Shown here piece by piece: positions 44,729 to 52,559 of a stretch of 64,000 nt of DNA. The notes below the pieces were generated by a model that saw only the letters and a program-made list of their open reading frames with translations, was not told the origin of the DNA and made no database searches. This DNA is from MED-G16 sp964467915 (GTDB lineage: Bacteria > Bacteroidota > Bacteroidia > Cytophagales > MED-G16): assembly GCA_964467915.1 (NCBI GenBank), contig CAYXSW010000003.1, positions 31,587 through 95,586 on the forward strand, in the 5' to 3' direction. Made by a program: the position numbers and the translations under genes. The first letter of the stretch is position 1. Every line of letters begins with the position of its first letter.

Positions 44729-46171
44729 ATGAGCAAAAAATATATAATTAATCTGATATCATGCTTCTTGATATCTATGCCATTTGTTAGTTGTCAAGTA
44801 GATAAAGAGCAAAAAAAGAAACTGAATGTGATCTTTATATTAGTTGATGATTTGGGATGGAATGATTTAGGGTATTCCGGGAGTACATTTTATGAAAGCC
44901 CAAATATTGATAGTTTATCTAATGATAGCTTTCAGTTTATGAACGCATATGCTGCCAGCCCTGTATGCTCTCCAACTAGGGCTTCTATCATGACGGGCAA
45001 ACACCCATCTAGAGTAAATATTACCGATTGGATCCCGGGACTTGACCCAAAAGACAAACCTCTTTTTGGTCCAAAAGATTTAAATAAACTCCCATTAGAG
45101 GAAACTACAATTGCTGAAAAATTAAGAGACTCAGGTTATAGAACTTTTTATGTAGGCAAGTGGCACCTTGGATCACAAGGATATTACCCAGAAAACCATG
45201 GGTTTGATGTTAACATTGGTGGCTTTGATAAAGGTAGCCCAATGGGAGGGTATTACTCTCCATATAAAAACCCCAAACTAAGTGATGGTCCTGAGGGAGA
45301 ATACCTTACAGATAGATTGACAGACGAAGCGCTTGGTTTAATAAACAATCACGATACTAATGAACCTTTTGCTCTTTTTCTTTCATTTTACAATGTGCAT
45401 ACACCAATTCAAGCGAATTTGAAACATGTGAACTATTTTAAAGAAAAATTATCTAAACTGAATGATAATATAGCCAGAACAAAAAAAGAAGGGGAAGCAA
45501 TAACTAGATTAAATCAAACTAATTCACAATATGCTTCTATGGTGTATGCTGTTGATGAGAATGTAGGCAAACTAATTAAGAGTTTAAAAAATGAAGGCTT
45601 ATATGAAAACTCTCTAATTATTTTCACATCAGACAATGGTGGGTTATCTACCCTAAAAAGAATTGCACCAACTTCGGTTTATCCTCTAAGAGCAGGTAAG
45701 GGATGGCTTTATGAAGGAGGAATAAAAATTCCGCAATTAATTAAAGTGCCAGGGAACTCAGAGAATGTAAAAGTTAATGACTTGACAGTTTCTTATGATC
45801 TTTTTCCAACCATTTTAGATTTAGTTGGGATTCAAAACGATAGTAAAATTGATGGTGTAAGTTTAATGCCTACACTAAAAGACAAATCTAGAATTGACAG
45901 AAAAAATATTTATTGGCATTTTCCTCATTACCATGGAAGTTTATGGAAACCCGGTTCAGCTATTAGATCTGGGGATTGGAAACTAGTCCTTCATTATGAG
46001 TCTAATGAAGTGGAGTTATTTAACCTGAAAGATGACCCTGGTGAGTTAAATGATGTCTCAAGTTTATTCAAGGAAAAAAAAGAACAGCTTCTAAATCAAT
46101 TAAATAAAATGATGAAAGAAACTAATGCAAATTCTGTTTCAATAAATAACAGTTATCAGCAGGTAAAATGA
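44729..46171 (+). CDS. Secreted type I (formylglycine) sulfatase
   Basis: The 480-residue enzyme has the sulfatase signature CSPTRAS with the Cys80 that is matured to formylglycine, the Arg84 partner, the metal-binding VDDLGWNDLGY near the start and FTSDNGG later. The N-terminus has a lipoprotein-like Cys22 (FVSC). It hydrolyses sulfate esters, probably of marine polysaccharides; a sulfatase-maturation enzyme is not in this window. The divergent esterase suggests a two-enzyme polysaccharide step. Confidence 0.93.
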   Translation: MSKKYIINLISCFLISMPFVSCQVDKEQKKKLNVIFILVDDLGWNDLGYSGSTFYESPNIDSLSNDSFQFMNAYAASPVCSPTRASIMTGKHPSRVNITDWIPGLDPKDKPLFGPKDLNKLPLEETTIAEKLRDSGYRTFYVGKWHLGSQGYYPENHGFDVNIGGFDKGSPMGGYYSPYKNPKLSDGPEGEYLTDRLTDEALGLINNHDTNEPFALFLSFYNVHTPIQANLKHVNYFKEKLSKLNDNIARTKKEGEAITRLNQTNSQYASMVYAVDENVGKLIKSLKNEGLYENSLIIFTSDNGGLSTLKRIAPTSVYPLRAGKGWLYEGGIKIPQLIKVPGNSENVKVNDLTVSYDLFPTILDLVGIQNDSKIDGVSLMPTLKDKSRIDRKNIYWHFPHYHGSLWKPGSAIRSGDWKLVLHYESNEVELFNLKDDPGELNDVSSLFKEKKEQLLNQLNKMMKETNANSVSINNSYQQVK

Positions 46172-46192
46172 ATGTGGATTTTATTTAGAACT

Positions 46193-46216
46193 ATCTGTCT
46201 TAATTTCAGATTTTTT
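46193..46216 (+). terminator. Possible weak terminator after the sulfatase gene
   Basis: A 5-base stem, ATCTG (46193-46197) with CAGAT (46207-46211), has a 9-base loop and is followed by six T. The stem is short, so termination may be partial. It lies in the 72-base gap before the cupin gene. Confidence 0.4.
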
Positions 46217-46243
46217 AAGAAAATTATTACCTAATTTTAAATT

Positions 46244-46618
46244 ATGAAAAAAATTGAACCAATTAATATAATGAATAAGTTTTCATTATTTAATGAAGAA
46301 TGGACTCCTAAAATTATAGGAGAATTGAATGGTCAGCATGTAAAATTATGTAAACTTAAAGATGATTTTGTATGGCATAGTCATGAAAATGAAGATGAAC
46401 TCTTTATGGTCTTTAAAGGTACTCTTTTAATTGATTTTAGAGAAGGCAGAACAGTTGAAGTAAAAGAAGGTGAAATTTTAATTGTTCCAAAAGGAGTAGA
46501 ACATAGACCTCATACTAATGGAGAGATTGTATTTAATCTATTATTTGAACCAAAGACAACTTTACATACTGGCAATAGAGAAACTGAAATGACAGTAAAA
46601 GAATTAAATTGGATTTAG
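46244..46618 (+). CDS. Cupin-domain protein
   Basis: The 124-residue protein contains a single cupin_2 domain with the metal-binding motifs VWHSHENEDELFMV and PKGVEHRPHTN. No signal peptide is present. Such proteins are often isomerases, dioxygenases or sensors; the substrate is unknown. It is followed by an unusual 133-base gap before the next gene on the other strand. Confidence 0.85.
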   Translation: MKKIEPINIMNKFSLFNEEWTPKIIGELNGQHVKLCKLKDDFVWHSHENEDELFMVFKGTLLIDFREGRTVEVKEGEILIVPKGVEHRPHTNGEIVFNLLFEPKTTLHTGNRETEMTVKELNWI

Positions 46619-46627
46619 TACGGTCTG

Positions 46628-46655
46628 CCCGCATTACTTATAGCCATTGTTGTGT
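46628..46655 (-). other. attC-like half-site downstream of the methyltransferase gene
   Basis: Read on the minus strand, the gap holds ACACAAC followed by AATGGCTATAA and then a GC-richer segment. This resembles the R''-L'' half of an integron attC site (RYYYAAC plus adjacent L'' box), with one mismatch to the RYYYAAC core. The matching right half is not seen before the cupin gene, so it would be a truncated site. The gap is less AT-rich than neighbouring gaps. Confidence 0.3.
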
Positions 46656-46737
46656 GTAGTTTATTATTTCAGAGTTTTCAGGATATCGTTACAAAAATCG
46701 GGATAATCGATGAATCAAATATATAGTATATAAACGG

Positions 46738-46766
46738 AAAAAGTGGGAGTCTTATGCTCTACTTTT
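46738..46766 (-). terminator. Terminator overlapping the end of the methyltransferase gene
   Basis: On the minus strand AAAGT-x-GAG pairs with CTC-xx-ACTTT, with a small internal loop, and is followed by T-rich sequence. The stem includes the stop codon of the methyltransferase gene. The internal mismatch makes it less certain than the other terminators. Confidence 0.45.
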
Positions 46767-47660
46767 AGCTACCACAAAATGTTCAAGTTTGAAAATGTGA
46801 TTTTCAGGAATTGTTCTTCCAATGGGGGTAAAATACTTGGAATTAAGATCAGCTATGGTTTTATTTTCTGTTAATAAAAACCTGTTTTGGGAGAGTAAAT
46901 CCTCAATTTCTTCAGCTGAGTAAAATGATATCCATGGTTCGCCTACTTTTGCTGATCCATATGTTATTAATTTAGCTACTCGTGCAGCGTTTGGATAACC
47001 CTTACCAAAGCAGGCAATTGGATCTTCTATGAGAAGTTTATTTACATATGACATAAACAGTGTCGCATTAGAATTTGAGCTTAAAACAGCCAGTTCTTTT
47101 AAAGTTGAGTTAAGCGCTTCTCTTGTAATATATTGCGAAACACCTTCTAGTGTAAATACAGTTGATTTACTTTGATCAAACCCTGCATTCAAGAGTTGTT
47201 CTTTGAGAGATTGGTGATTAAAATCAACACTCACATACGTTACGTTTTCTTCATTAGGTATCTGACCTGTAAGCTTAGATCGTTTTCTTTCTTGAACTTC
47301 AGGTTGATCAACTTCGAATATCTTTAATTCGGATGGAAGTTTAAGACGATGCGCTCTTGAGTCATAACCAGCTCCTAGAATGACATATTGTTCTGCATCA
47401 ATAGAGGTACTTTTTTCAATTAGATCATCTATAAATCGTGTTCTAGAAATTAGAAGCTCATGAAATCCAGGAGCAAACTTTTTTGATAACCAAACACTAA
47501 ACTTGTGCCCCATAAGTTTAATTATACTTGCCCCAAGCACAAAATTTTTGGCATAAGGATCATAAATAATACGTCGATCAGGTTTAGCAAGTGATTCAAT
47601 CATTCGTTGTTTTGCAACTCCTTGAGCAGTTCCATCTTTTCTAAATATTGAGTTACTCAT
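46752..47660 (-). CDS. Class I SAM-dependent methyltransferase, leucine-carboxymethyltransferase-like family, probably horizontally acquired
   Basis: The 302-residue protein has the family's SAM motif GAGYDSR at residues 96-102, an acidic motif EVDQPEVQERKR, and the VFTLEGVSQYITREAL motif, as in TIGR00027/LCMT-like methyltransferases, often encoded near secondary-metabolism genes. The substrate is unknown. It uses CGA, CGT and CGC-type arginine codons, which the rest of the window almost never uses, and is less AT-rich. It sits between tRNA-Val and an attC-like half-site. Confidence 0.82.
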   Translation of the reverse strand: MSNSIFRKDGTAQGVAKQRMIESLAKPDRRIIYDPYAKNFVLGASIIKLMGHKFSVWLSKKFAPGFHELLISRTRFIDDLIEKSTSIDAEQYVILGAGYDSRAHRLKLPSELKIFEVDQPEVQERKRSKLTGQIPNEENVTYVSVDFNHQSLKEQLLNAGFDQSKSTVFTLEGVSQYITREALNSTLKELAVLSSNSNATLFMSYVNKLLIEDPIACFGKGYPNAARVAKLITYGSAKVGEPWISFYSAEEIEDLLSQNRFLLTENKTIADLNSKYFTPIGRTIPENHIFKLEHFVVAKSRA

Positions 47661-47708
47661 TTTTTATTTATTGATTTTTTAACTAATATTCAAAACTTTG
47701 ACTTTTTG

Positions 47709-47783
47709 TGGGTGATACTGGATTCGAACCAGTGACCCCTGCCCTGTCAAGGCAGTGCTCTGAACCAACTGAGCTAATCACCC
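47709..47783 (-). tRNA. tRNA-Val: tRNA-Val (anticodon GAC)
   Basis: On the minus strand the cloverleaf is complete: 7-base acceptor stem GGGTGAT/ATCACCC, D arm with AGCTCAGTTGGT, anticodon stem CTGCC/GGCAG with loop TTGACAG (anticodon GAC, read as Val), and T arm with GGTTCGAATCC. The discriminator base is A and CCA is not encoded. Its 3' end faces the methyltransferase gene. Confidence 0.95.
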
Positions 47784-47839
47784 ATATGTTAAAATTACTT
47801 AAAAAATACCATCAAATTATCACTATGTTTTACTTTCAG

Positions 47840-47847
47840 TAAATTTG
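47840..47847 (+). promoter_or_regulatory. -7 box TAAATTTG directly before the histidine kinase gene
   Basis: TAAATTTG fits TAnnTTTG exactly and ends 4 bases before the ATG at 47852. Use of this box would produce a leaderless or nearly leaderless mRNA for the two-component system. No -33 element was recognised. Confidence 0.5.
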
Positions 47848-47851
47848 TAGT

Positions 47852-49399
47852 ATGAATAGAAAAAACTTCATAATAATTATAGTTTTATTGGTTATTTCTC
47901 TTGTTTCAATACTTTTCGTTCAGTTTAATTGGATAACAGACCTTAATAGATTGAATGAGGATAGGTTTAGAAAAGATATACAACATGTTCTGTTAATGAT
48001 TAACGAGAGATTAGAAGAAAAAGAAATAATAAACTTAACAAAAGACAATTTACAAGCTACTTTTAAGATTAGAAGAAGTAACGAAAGTGGAGATATTGAG
48101 CTAATTGAATCAACTTTTAATAAAAAAACATTAGACTCTTCAGTCAACCTTAGTTCAGAAAATTCTCTTCAATTTAATATTGAATCTGGAGACTCAGATA
48201 ACTCTAAAATTAATTCTAATGTTAATGCCTCTATTCAAATTGAAGATTTACAAAGTCTGAATTTAGATTCTTCAATGCAAAGTCAAATCAATAAAATTCT
48301 AGACAGGTCTGAAATGATACAGATAATTTTAAATAAGCTTTTGACAAATGACAGAACGATTAAGTCTGATTTTAATATGGACTTTCTTAATAAGATGATA
48401 ATGGTTAATCTTTCTCGAATGAATATGAATCTAGATTACGAGTTTTTAATTTATAATAATGAAACTAACGAAATAGAATTATCTAGTTCTAATAATCCTC
48501 AAATATTAAAGTCAGAGTTTTCTATAAATCTGTTTCAAAATGATTTAATAGACTCAAATCTAGATCTATATCTTTATTTTCCAGATCAAAGCAGTTACAT
48601 TGAAGAAAACAATTTATTAAGTATGGTCTTCTCTATTATATTCCTAACTCTTATAGCTTTTTGTTTTTATTATGTGATCTTAAAAGTTTTTGAACTTAAA
48701 AAATTATCAGATATTAAAAATGAATTTATAGATAATATGACTCATGAATTAAAAACTCCAATTTCAACTATATCTCTTGCTTGTGAAGCTTTGATGGATA
48801 GAGATTTTAAAAAAGTAGGCTCGAGAGAAAAATATATAAATATTATTAATGATGAAAATAAGAGACTTGGAGGTCAGGTTGAAAATGTATTAAGTATAGC
48901 TAAGACGGAAAAGGCTAGTTATAAGTTAGACCTTGAAGAGTTATGCGTTCATGAAATCATTAAAGACTCAATTAATATAAACAAATTTAAAATTCAAAAA
49001 AGGGAAGGCCTAATTAAAGCCAATTTAAAAGCAGATATCTCTTTAGTTCATGGTAACTATGATCATTTACTAAATGTGTTTAATAATTTATTGGATAATG
49101 CAAATAAATATTCTTTGGAAAATCCTATAATTAATATATCTAGTATAAATAATAAAAACTTTATTGAAATATCAATTTCAGATCAAGGAATTGGTGTTAA
49201 GAAAAGTAATATTGATAAAATTTTCGATAAATTCTATAGGGAACCTCAAGGAAATATTCATAATGTAAAAGGTTTTGGTCTAGGTTTATCTTATGTTAAA
49301 AATATTTTAAATAAACATAATGCTACCATTTCAGTTGAGAGTGTTGTAAATAAAGGAACTATATTTAAGATCAGAATTAAAAATATTAAACATGGATAA
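47852..49399 (+). CDS. Sensor histidine kinase
   Basis: The 515-residue protein has a first membrane helix (residues 6-27), a periplasmic sensor of about 220 residues, a second helix (254-280), the HisKA phosphoacceptor His298 in THELKTPIS and a HATPase domain with N (NLLDNANKYS), G1 (DQGIGV) and G2 (GFGLGLSYVK) boxes. It phosphorylates the downstream response regulator, whose start it overlaps by 8 bases. The sensor domain is Ser/Asn-rich with no recognised ligand motif. Confidence 0.95.
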   Translation: MNRKNFIIIIVLLVISLVSILFVQFNWITDLNRLNEDRFRKDIQHVLLMINERLEEKEIINLTKDNLQATFKIRRSNESGDIELIESTFNKKTLDSSVNLSSENSLQFNIESGDSDNSKINSNVNASIQIEDLQSLNLDSSMQSQINKILDRSEMIQIILNKLLTNDRTIKSDFNMDFLNKMIMVNLSRMNMNLDYEFLIYNNETNEIELSSSNNPQILKSEFSINLFQNDLIDSNLDLYLYFPDQSSYIEENNLLSMVFSIIFLTLIAFCFYYVILKVFELKKLSDIKNEFIDNMTHELKTPISTISLACEALMDRDFKKVGSREKYINIINDENKRLGGQVENVLSIAKTEKASYKLDLEELCVHEIIKDSININKFKIQKREGLIKANLKADISLVHGNYDHLLNVFNNLLDNANKYSLENPIINISSINNKNFIEISISDQGIGVKKSNIDKIFDKFYREPQGNIHNVKGFGLGLSYVKNILNKHNATISVESVVNKGTIFKIRIKNIKHG

Positions 49400-50090
49400 T
49401 AAGCGAATTCTTATTGTAGAAGATGATCCTAATCTAGGTAAAATATTGAATGAATTTTTGTCTGCTAAAGGATACCATGTCGTCTTAGCTGTTGATGGTG
49501 AAGAAGGAAAACAAAAGTACTTAAGTGAAGATAATTGGAATCTAATTATCCTAGATGTGATGATGCCTAAAAAGGATGGTTTTTCATTGGCTAAGGATAT
49601 AAGAAAGGTTGATAAAAATATTCCTATAATTTTTCTTACCGCAAAGTCTCAGAAGGAAAATATAATCAAGGCATTTAAGCTAGGGGGTGATGATTACTTA
49701 ACAAAGCCTTTTAGTATAGAGGAACTTCTTGTAAGAATGGAGGCGGTAATGAAAAGAACACCTCAGAAAAAGAAAAATGAATTAAATGATAATTTTGAAC
49801 TTGGAAGTTATAAATATACCCACAACCAAAACTTATTAATTGATAAAAATAGGAATCAATATAGACTCACCACTAAAGAAAATGAACTTTTAAAACTGTT
49901 CTGTATAAATATAAATGAAAAGGTTGATAGAAATACCGCTTTAATTAAGATTTGGGGTGATGATTCATATTATAATGCTAGAAGTATGGATGTATATATT
50001 GCAAAACTCAGAAAATATTTAAAGGCGGACCCTAAAATTGAAATTAAAACCATACATGGTCATGGGTTTAAACTACTGATTTTAGATTAA
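49392..50090 (+). CDS. OmpR/PhoB-type response regulator
   Basis: The 232-residue protein has a receiver domain with phosphoacceptor Asp55 (LIILDVMMP), the acidic pocket EDD at 10-12, and the Thr and Lys of FLTAKS and TKPFS, followed by a winged-helix DNA-binding domain (LTTKENELLKLF; RSMDVYIAKLRKYLK; TIHGHGFKL). It pairs with the overlapping kinase. Target genes are unknown, though the cluster resembles flavobacterial stress-type two-component systems. Confidence 0.95.
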   Translation: MDNKRILIVEDDPNLGKILNEFLSAKGYHVVLAVDGEEGKQKYLSEDNWNLIILDVMMPKKDGFSLAKDIRKVDKNIPIIFLTAKSQKENIIKAFKLGGDDYLTKPFSIEELLVRMEAVMKRTPQKKKNELNDNFELGSYKYTHNQNLLIDKNRNQYRLTTKENELLKLFCININEKVDRNTALIKIWGDDSYYNARSMDVYIAKLRKYLKADPKIEIKTIHGHGFKLLILD

Positions 50091-50128
50091 ACTCTTGTTT
50101 TAAACCTTTTTTTTTATTACTAATAGGT

Positions 50129-50851
50129 ATGAACTTAATAGCATCAATATATATTAAGGACAATAAAACTGTCAATGTTAAATCTGGAGACTTCAGAACA
50201 CTAAAGGTATATCCTAAAAGTCCAATTGATTTAATTAAAGAATATGAGGACATAGGAATCAAAGAAATTTATCTTGTTGACCTTGGATCAGCAAAAATGC
50301 ATGAAAAAAATAATTTTAATTTACTTGAGATGATGAGTCAATTTGCAAAAGTTAAAATTAATTATTCTGGAGGAATGAGAAATAATGAACAGATCAGTAA
50401 CGCCTTTATCAATGGTGCCAAAAAAGTGACTTTAGGAAGTTTGCCTGTATATGATAAAGAAATATTTTTAAGTTGCTTAACCACATGGGGTTATAAAAAA
50501 GTCGTCCTTGCAGTTGATGTTTTCAATAAAAGTTTGAAAATTAATGGGTGGAAATATCAAACAAAGATTGACCCAATAAATCATATAGATTATTTTCATA
50601 AGAAAGGGCTAAAAAAGATTAAGGTTACTGATATTTCAAAAGATGGAACCCTGGAAGGTCCTCCAATAGCTCTATATAAAAAAATATTAAAGAAATTTCC
50701 GTTAATTGACTTAACAACTAGTGGTGGAATTAGAAATATTAAAGACTTATACAAGCTAAAAGGTATAGGTGTTCACAATGCAATATTTGGACACGCATAT
50801 TACAAGGAAAAAATAACTCGTGAGGAAATAAAGAATTATTTAAAAAAATAA
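50129..50851 (+). CDS. HisA-like phosphoribosyl isomerase with altered catalytic residue
   Basis: The 240-residue TIM barrel follows HisA throughout: phosphate sites in SGGMRNNEQ and SGGIRNIKDLY, VLAVDV with the second catalytic Asp at 130, and TDISKDGTLEGPP. At the N-terminus the first catalytic Asp (PALDL in E. coli HisA, Asp7) is replaced by Tyr8 in the ungapped alignment IASIYIKDNK. No other his gene lies nearby. It may be a divergent HisA, a paralogue with another substrate or a non-catalytic relative. Confidence 0.78.
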   Translation: MNLIASIYIKDNKTVNVKSGDFRTLKVYPKSPIDLIKEYEDIGIKEIYLVDLGSAKMHEKNNFNLLEMMSQFAKVKINYSGGMRNNEQISNAFINGAKKVTLGSLPVYDKEIFLSCLTTWGYKKVVLAVDVFNKSLKINGWKYQTKIDPINHIDYFHKKGLKKIKVTDISKDGTLEGPPIALYKKILKKFPLIDLTTSGGIRNIKDLYKLKGIGVHNAIFGHAYYKEKITREEIKNYLKK

Positions 50852-50904
50852 GTTTAATCTTTAATTCTACTTTTTCTTAAATCTAATAATCATAGAATTT
50901 AATG

Positions 50905-50912
50905 TATTTTTG
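50905..50912 (+). promoter_or_regulatory. -7 box TATTTTTG directly before purK
   Basis: TATTTTTG matches TAnnTTTG and ends 5 bases before the purK ATG, so the expected transcription start lies at or very near the start codon. It lies in the 66-base gap after the HisA-like gene. A -33 element is not visible. Confidence 0.5.
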
Positions 50913-50917
50913 CACTC

Positions 50918-52069
50918 ATGAATTCTATATTATTTGATAAAAAGCTAGGTATCATTGGTGGAGGACAACTTGGAAAAATGTTACTTGCAGAATGTAATAA
51001 ATTAAGCATTGAGACGTACGTTATAGATTTTAGTGATAAATCTCCTTGTAAAAACTTGTGTGCTAAATTTTCTTGTGGAGATTTAAATGATTACAATACA
51101 ATATTAAATTTTGGAATTGATTGTGACATAATAACTTTTGAAATTGAACATATTAATGTAGATGCTCTTGTTACATTAGAAAAAATGGGAAAAAAAGTTT
51201 ACCCAAAACCAAATACTTTAAGGGTCATCCAAGATAAAAATCAACAAAAACTATTTTTTAAAAACAACAAGATACCCACCTCAGATTTTAAATATTTCAG
51301 ATCTTTAGATGATCTCAATTCATCTCTAGATAAGGAAGAAATTAATTTCCCATGTGTATGGAAAAAAACAAAATTTGGATATGATGGTTTTGGTGTAAAA
51401 ATTTTAAAGTCACCTTGTGATATAGAAGACTTGCCGAATTCTGAAATGATTATTGAAGATTTTGTTCCTTTTGATAAAGAATTAAGTGTAATAGTAGCAA
51501 GAAACTCATCGGGTGAAGTAAAATGTTACAAAACTGTTGAAATGGAATTTAATAAAGAATCTAACCAAGTAGAATATGTAATTAGTCCTGCAAATATATC
51601 TGAACATGTTGACAAAAATGCTCAAGATCTAGCTGTTAAATTATCAAATTCATTAGATTCTATTGGCTTATTAGCTGTAGAAATGTTTTTGAAAGATGAC
51701 ACAATATTAGTTAATGAGATAGCGCCAAGACCTCACAATAGTGGTCATTTCTCAATTGAAGCATGTGAGAGTTCACAGTTTCAACAGCATATCCGTTCTA
51801 TATTTAATTTAAAATTAGGTGAAACGCACCATTTTGGTTCAGCAATAATGTTGAATTTAGTTGGTGCTGAAGGGTATGAAGGAAAGGTATATTATGAAAA
51901 TTTAGCTAATGCGTTTAGCTGTAAATCTGCAAATCTCCATCTATATGGAAAAGAGGAAACAAGACCGAACAGGAAAATGGGGCATGTAACAATAATTTGT
52001 GATAAATTTGAAGATTCATATGAAAGAGCAAAACATTTAAAAAAAACTATAAAAGTTAAATCAATATAA
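50918..52069 (+). CDS. purK: 5-(carboxyamino)imidazole ribonucleotide synthase
   Basis: PurK carboxylates AIR with ATP and bicarbonate in purine synthesis. The 383-residue ATP-grasp protein starts with the Rossmann-like GIIGGGQLGKMLLAE, contains the ATP-grasp KKTKFGYDGFGVKI loop and the metal site NEIAPRPHNSGHFS. It is followed by purE after 2 bases, the usual pairing. Confidence 0.96.
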   Translation: MNSILFDKKLGIIGGGQLGKMLLAECNKLSIETYVIDFSDKSPCKNLCAKFSCGDLNDYNTILNFGIDCDIITFEIEHINVDALVTLEKMGKKVYPKPNTLRVIQDKNQQKLFFKNNKIPTSDFKYFRSLDDLNSSLDKEEINFPCVWKKTKFGYDGFGVKILKSPCDIEDLPNSEMIIEDFVPFDKELSVIVARNSSGEVKCYKTVEMEFNKESNQVEYVISPANISEHVDKNAQDLAVKLSNSLDSIGLLAVEMFLKDDTILVNEIAPRPHNSGHFSIEACESSQFQQHIRSIFNLKLGETHHFGSAIMLNLVGAEGYEGKVYYENLANAFSCKSANLHLYGKEETRPNRKMGHVTIICDKFEDSYERAKHLKKTIKVKSI

Positions 52070-52071
52070 AT

Positions 52072-52551
52072 ATGTCGAAAGTTGGAATTATAATGGGTAG
52101 TAAATCGGATTATACTATCATGAAAGAGGCTGTAGAAGTTTTAGAGAGATTTGGAATTGACCATGAGACAAACATTGTCTCCGCTCATAGGACTCCTGAG
52201 AAAATGATGAAGTATAGTAAAGAAGCGCACCTTAAAGGGATAAGTGTAATTATTGCTGGAGCTGGTGGCGCTGCACATCTTCCAGGAATGGTTGCTTCCA
52301 ATTCTCATTTGCCAGTAATTGGTGTCCCTATAAAATCAAGAAATTCAATTGATGGTTGGGACTCTTTGTTATCAATATTGCAAATGCCAGAAGGGGTCCC
52401 TGTAGCTACTGTAGCACTTGATGGAGCAAAGAATGCTGGAATCCTTGCTGCTCAGATTCTAGGTTCTTTTAATGATGATATATCTGAAAAAATAAAAAAA
52501 TATAAAAGTGATCTTGCAGATAAAGTTGTAAAAGATGACTCAACTTTATAA
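52072..52551 (+). CDS. purE: N5-carboxyaminoimidazole ribonucleotide mutase
   Basis: PurE moves the carboxyl group of N5-CAIR to make CAIR. The 159-residue class I enzyme has IIMGSKSDYTIMKEA with the phosphate-binding Ser-Asp, SAHRTPEKM with the catalytic His, and AGAGGAAHLPGMVAS. It completes the purK-purE pair and lies 8 bases before glnS. Confidence 0.97.
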   Translation: MSKVGIIMGSKSDYTIMKEAVEVLERFGIDHETNIVSAHRTPEKMMKYSKEAHLKGISVIIAGAGGAAHLPGMVASNSHLPVIGVPIKSRNSIDGWDSLLSILQMPEGVPVATVALDGAKNAGILAAQILGSFNDDISEKIKKYKSDLADKVVKDDSTL

Positions 52552-52559
52552 GAATTTAA

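Noticed and set aside
46619..47708. Search for a duplicated tRNA-Val 3' end marking the far side of an integrated element
   Set aside because: No copy of the T-arm/acceptor sequence was found by eye near the cupin gene, so a tRNA-targeted element boundary is not claimed.
47709..47783. tRNA first read as tRNA-Asp
   Set aside because: The anticodon loop is TTGACAG, so the anticodon is GAC (Val), not GTC (Asp).
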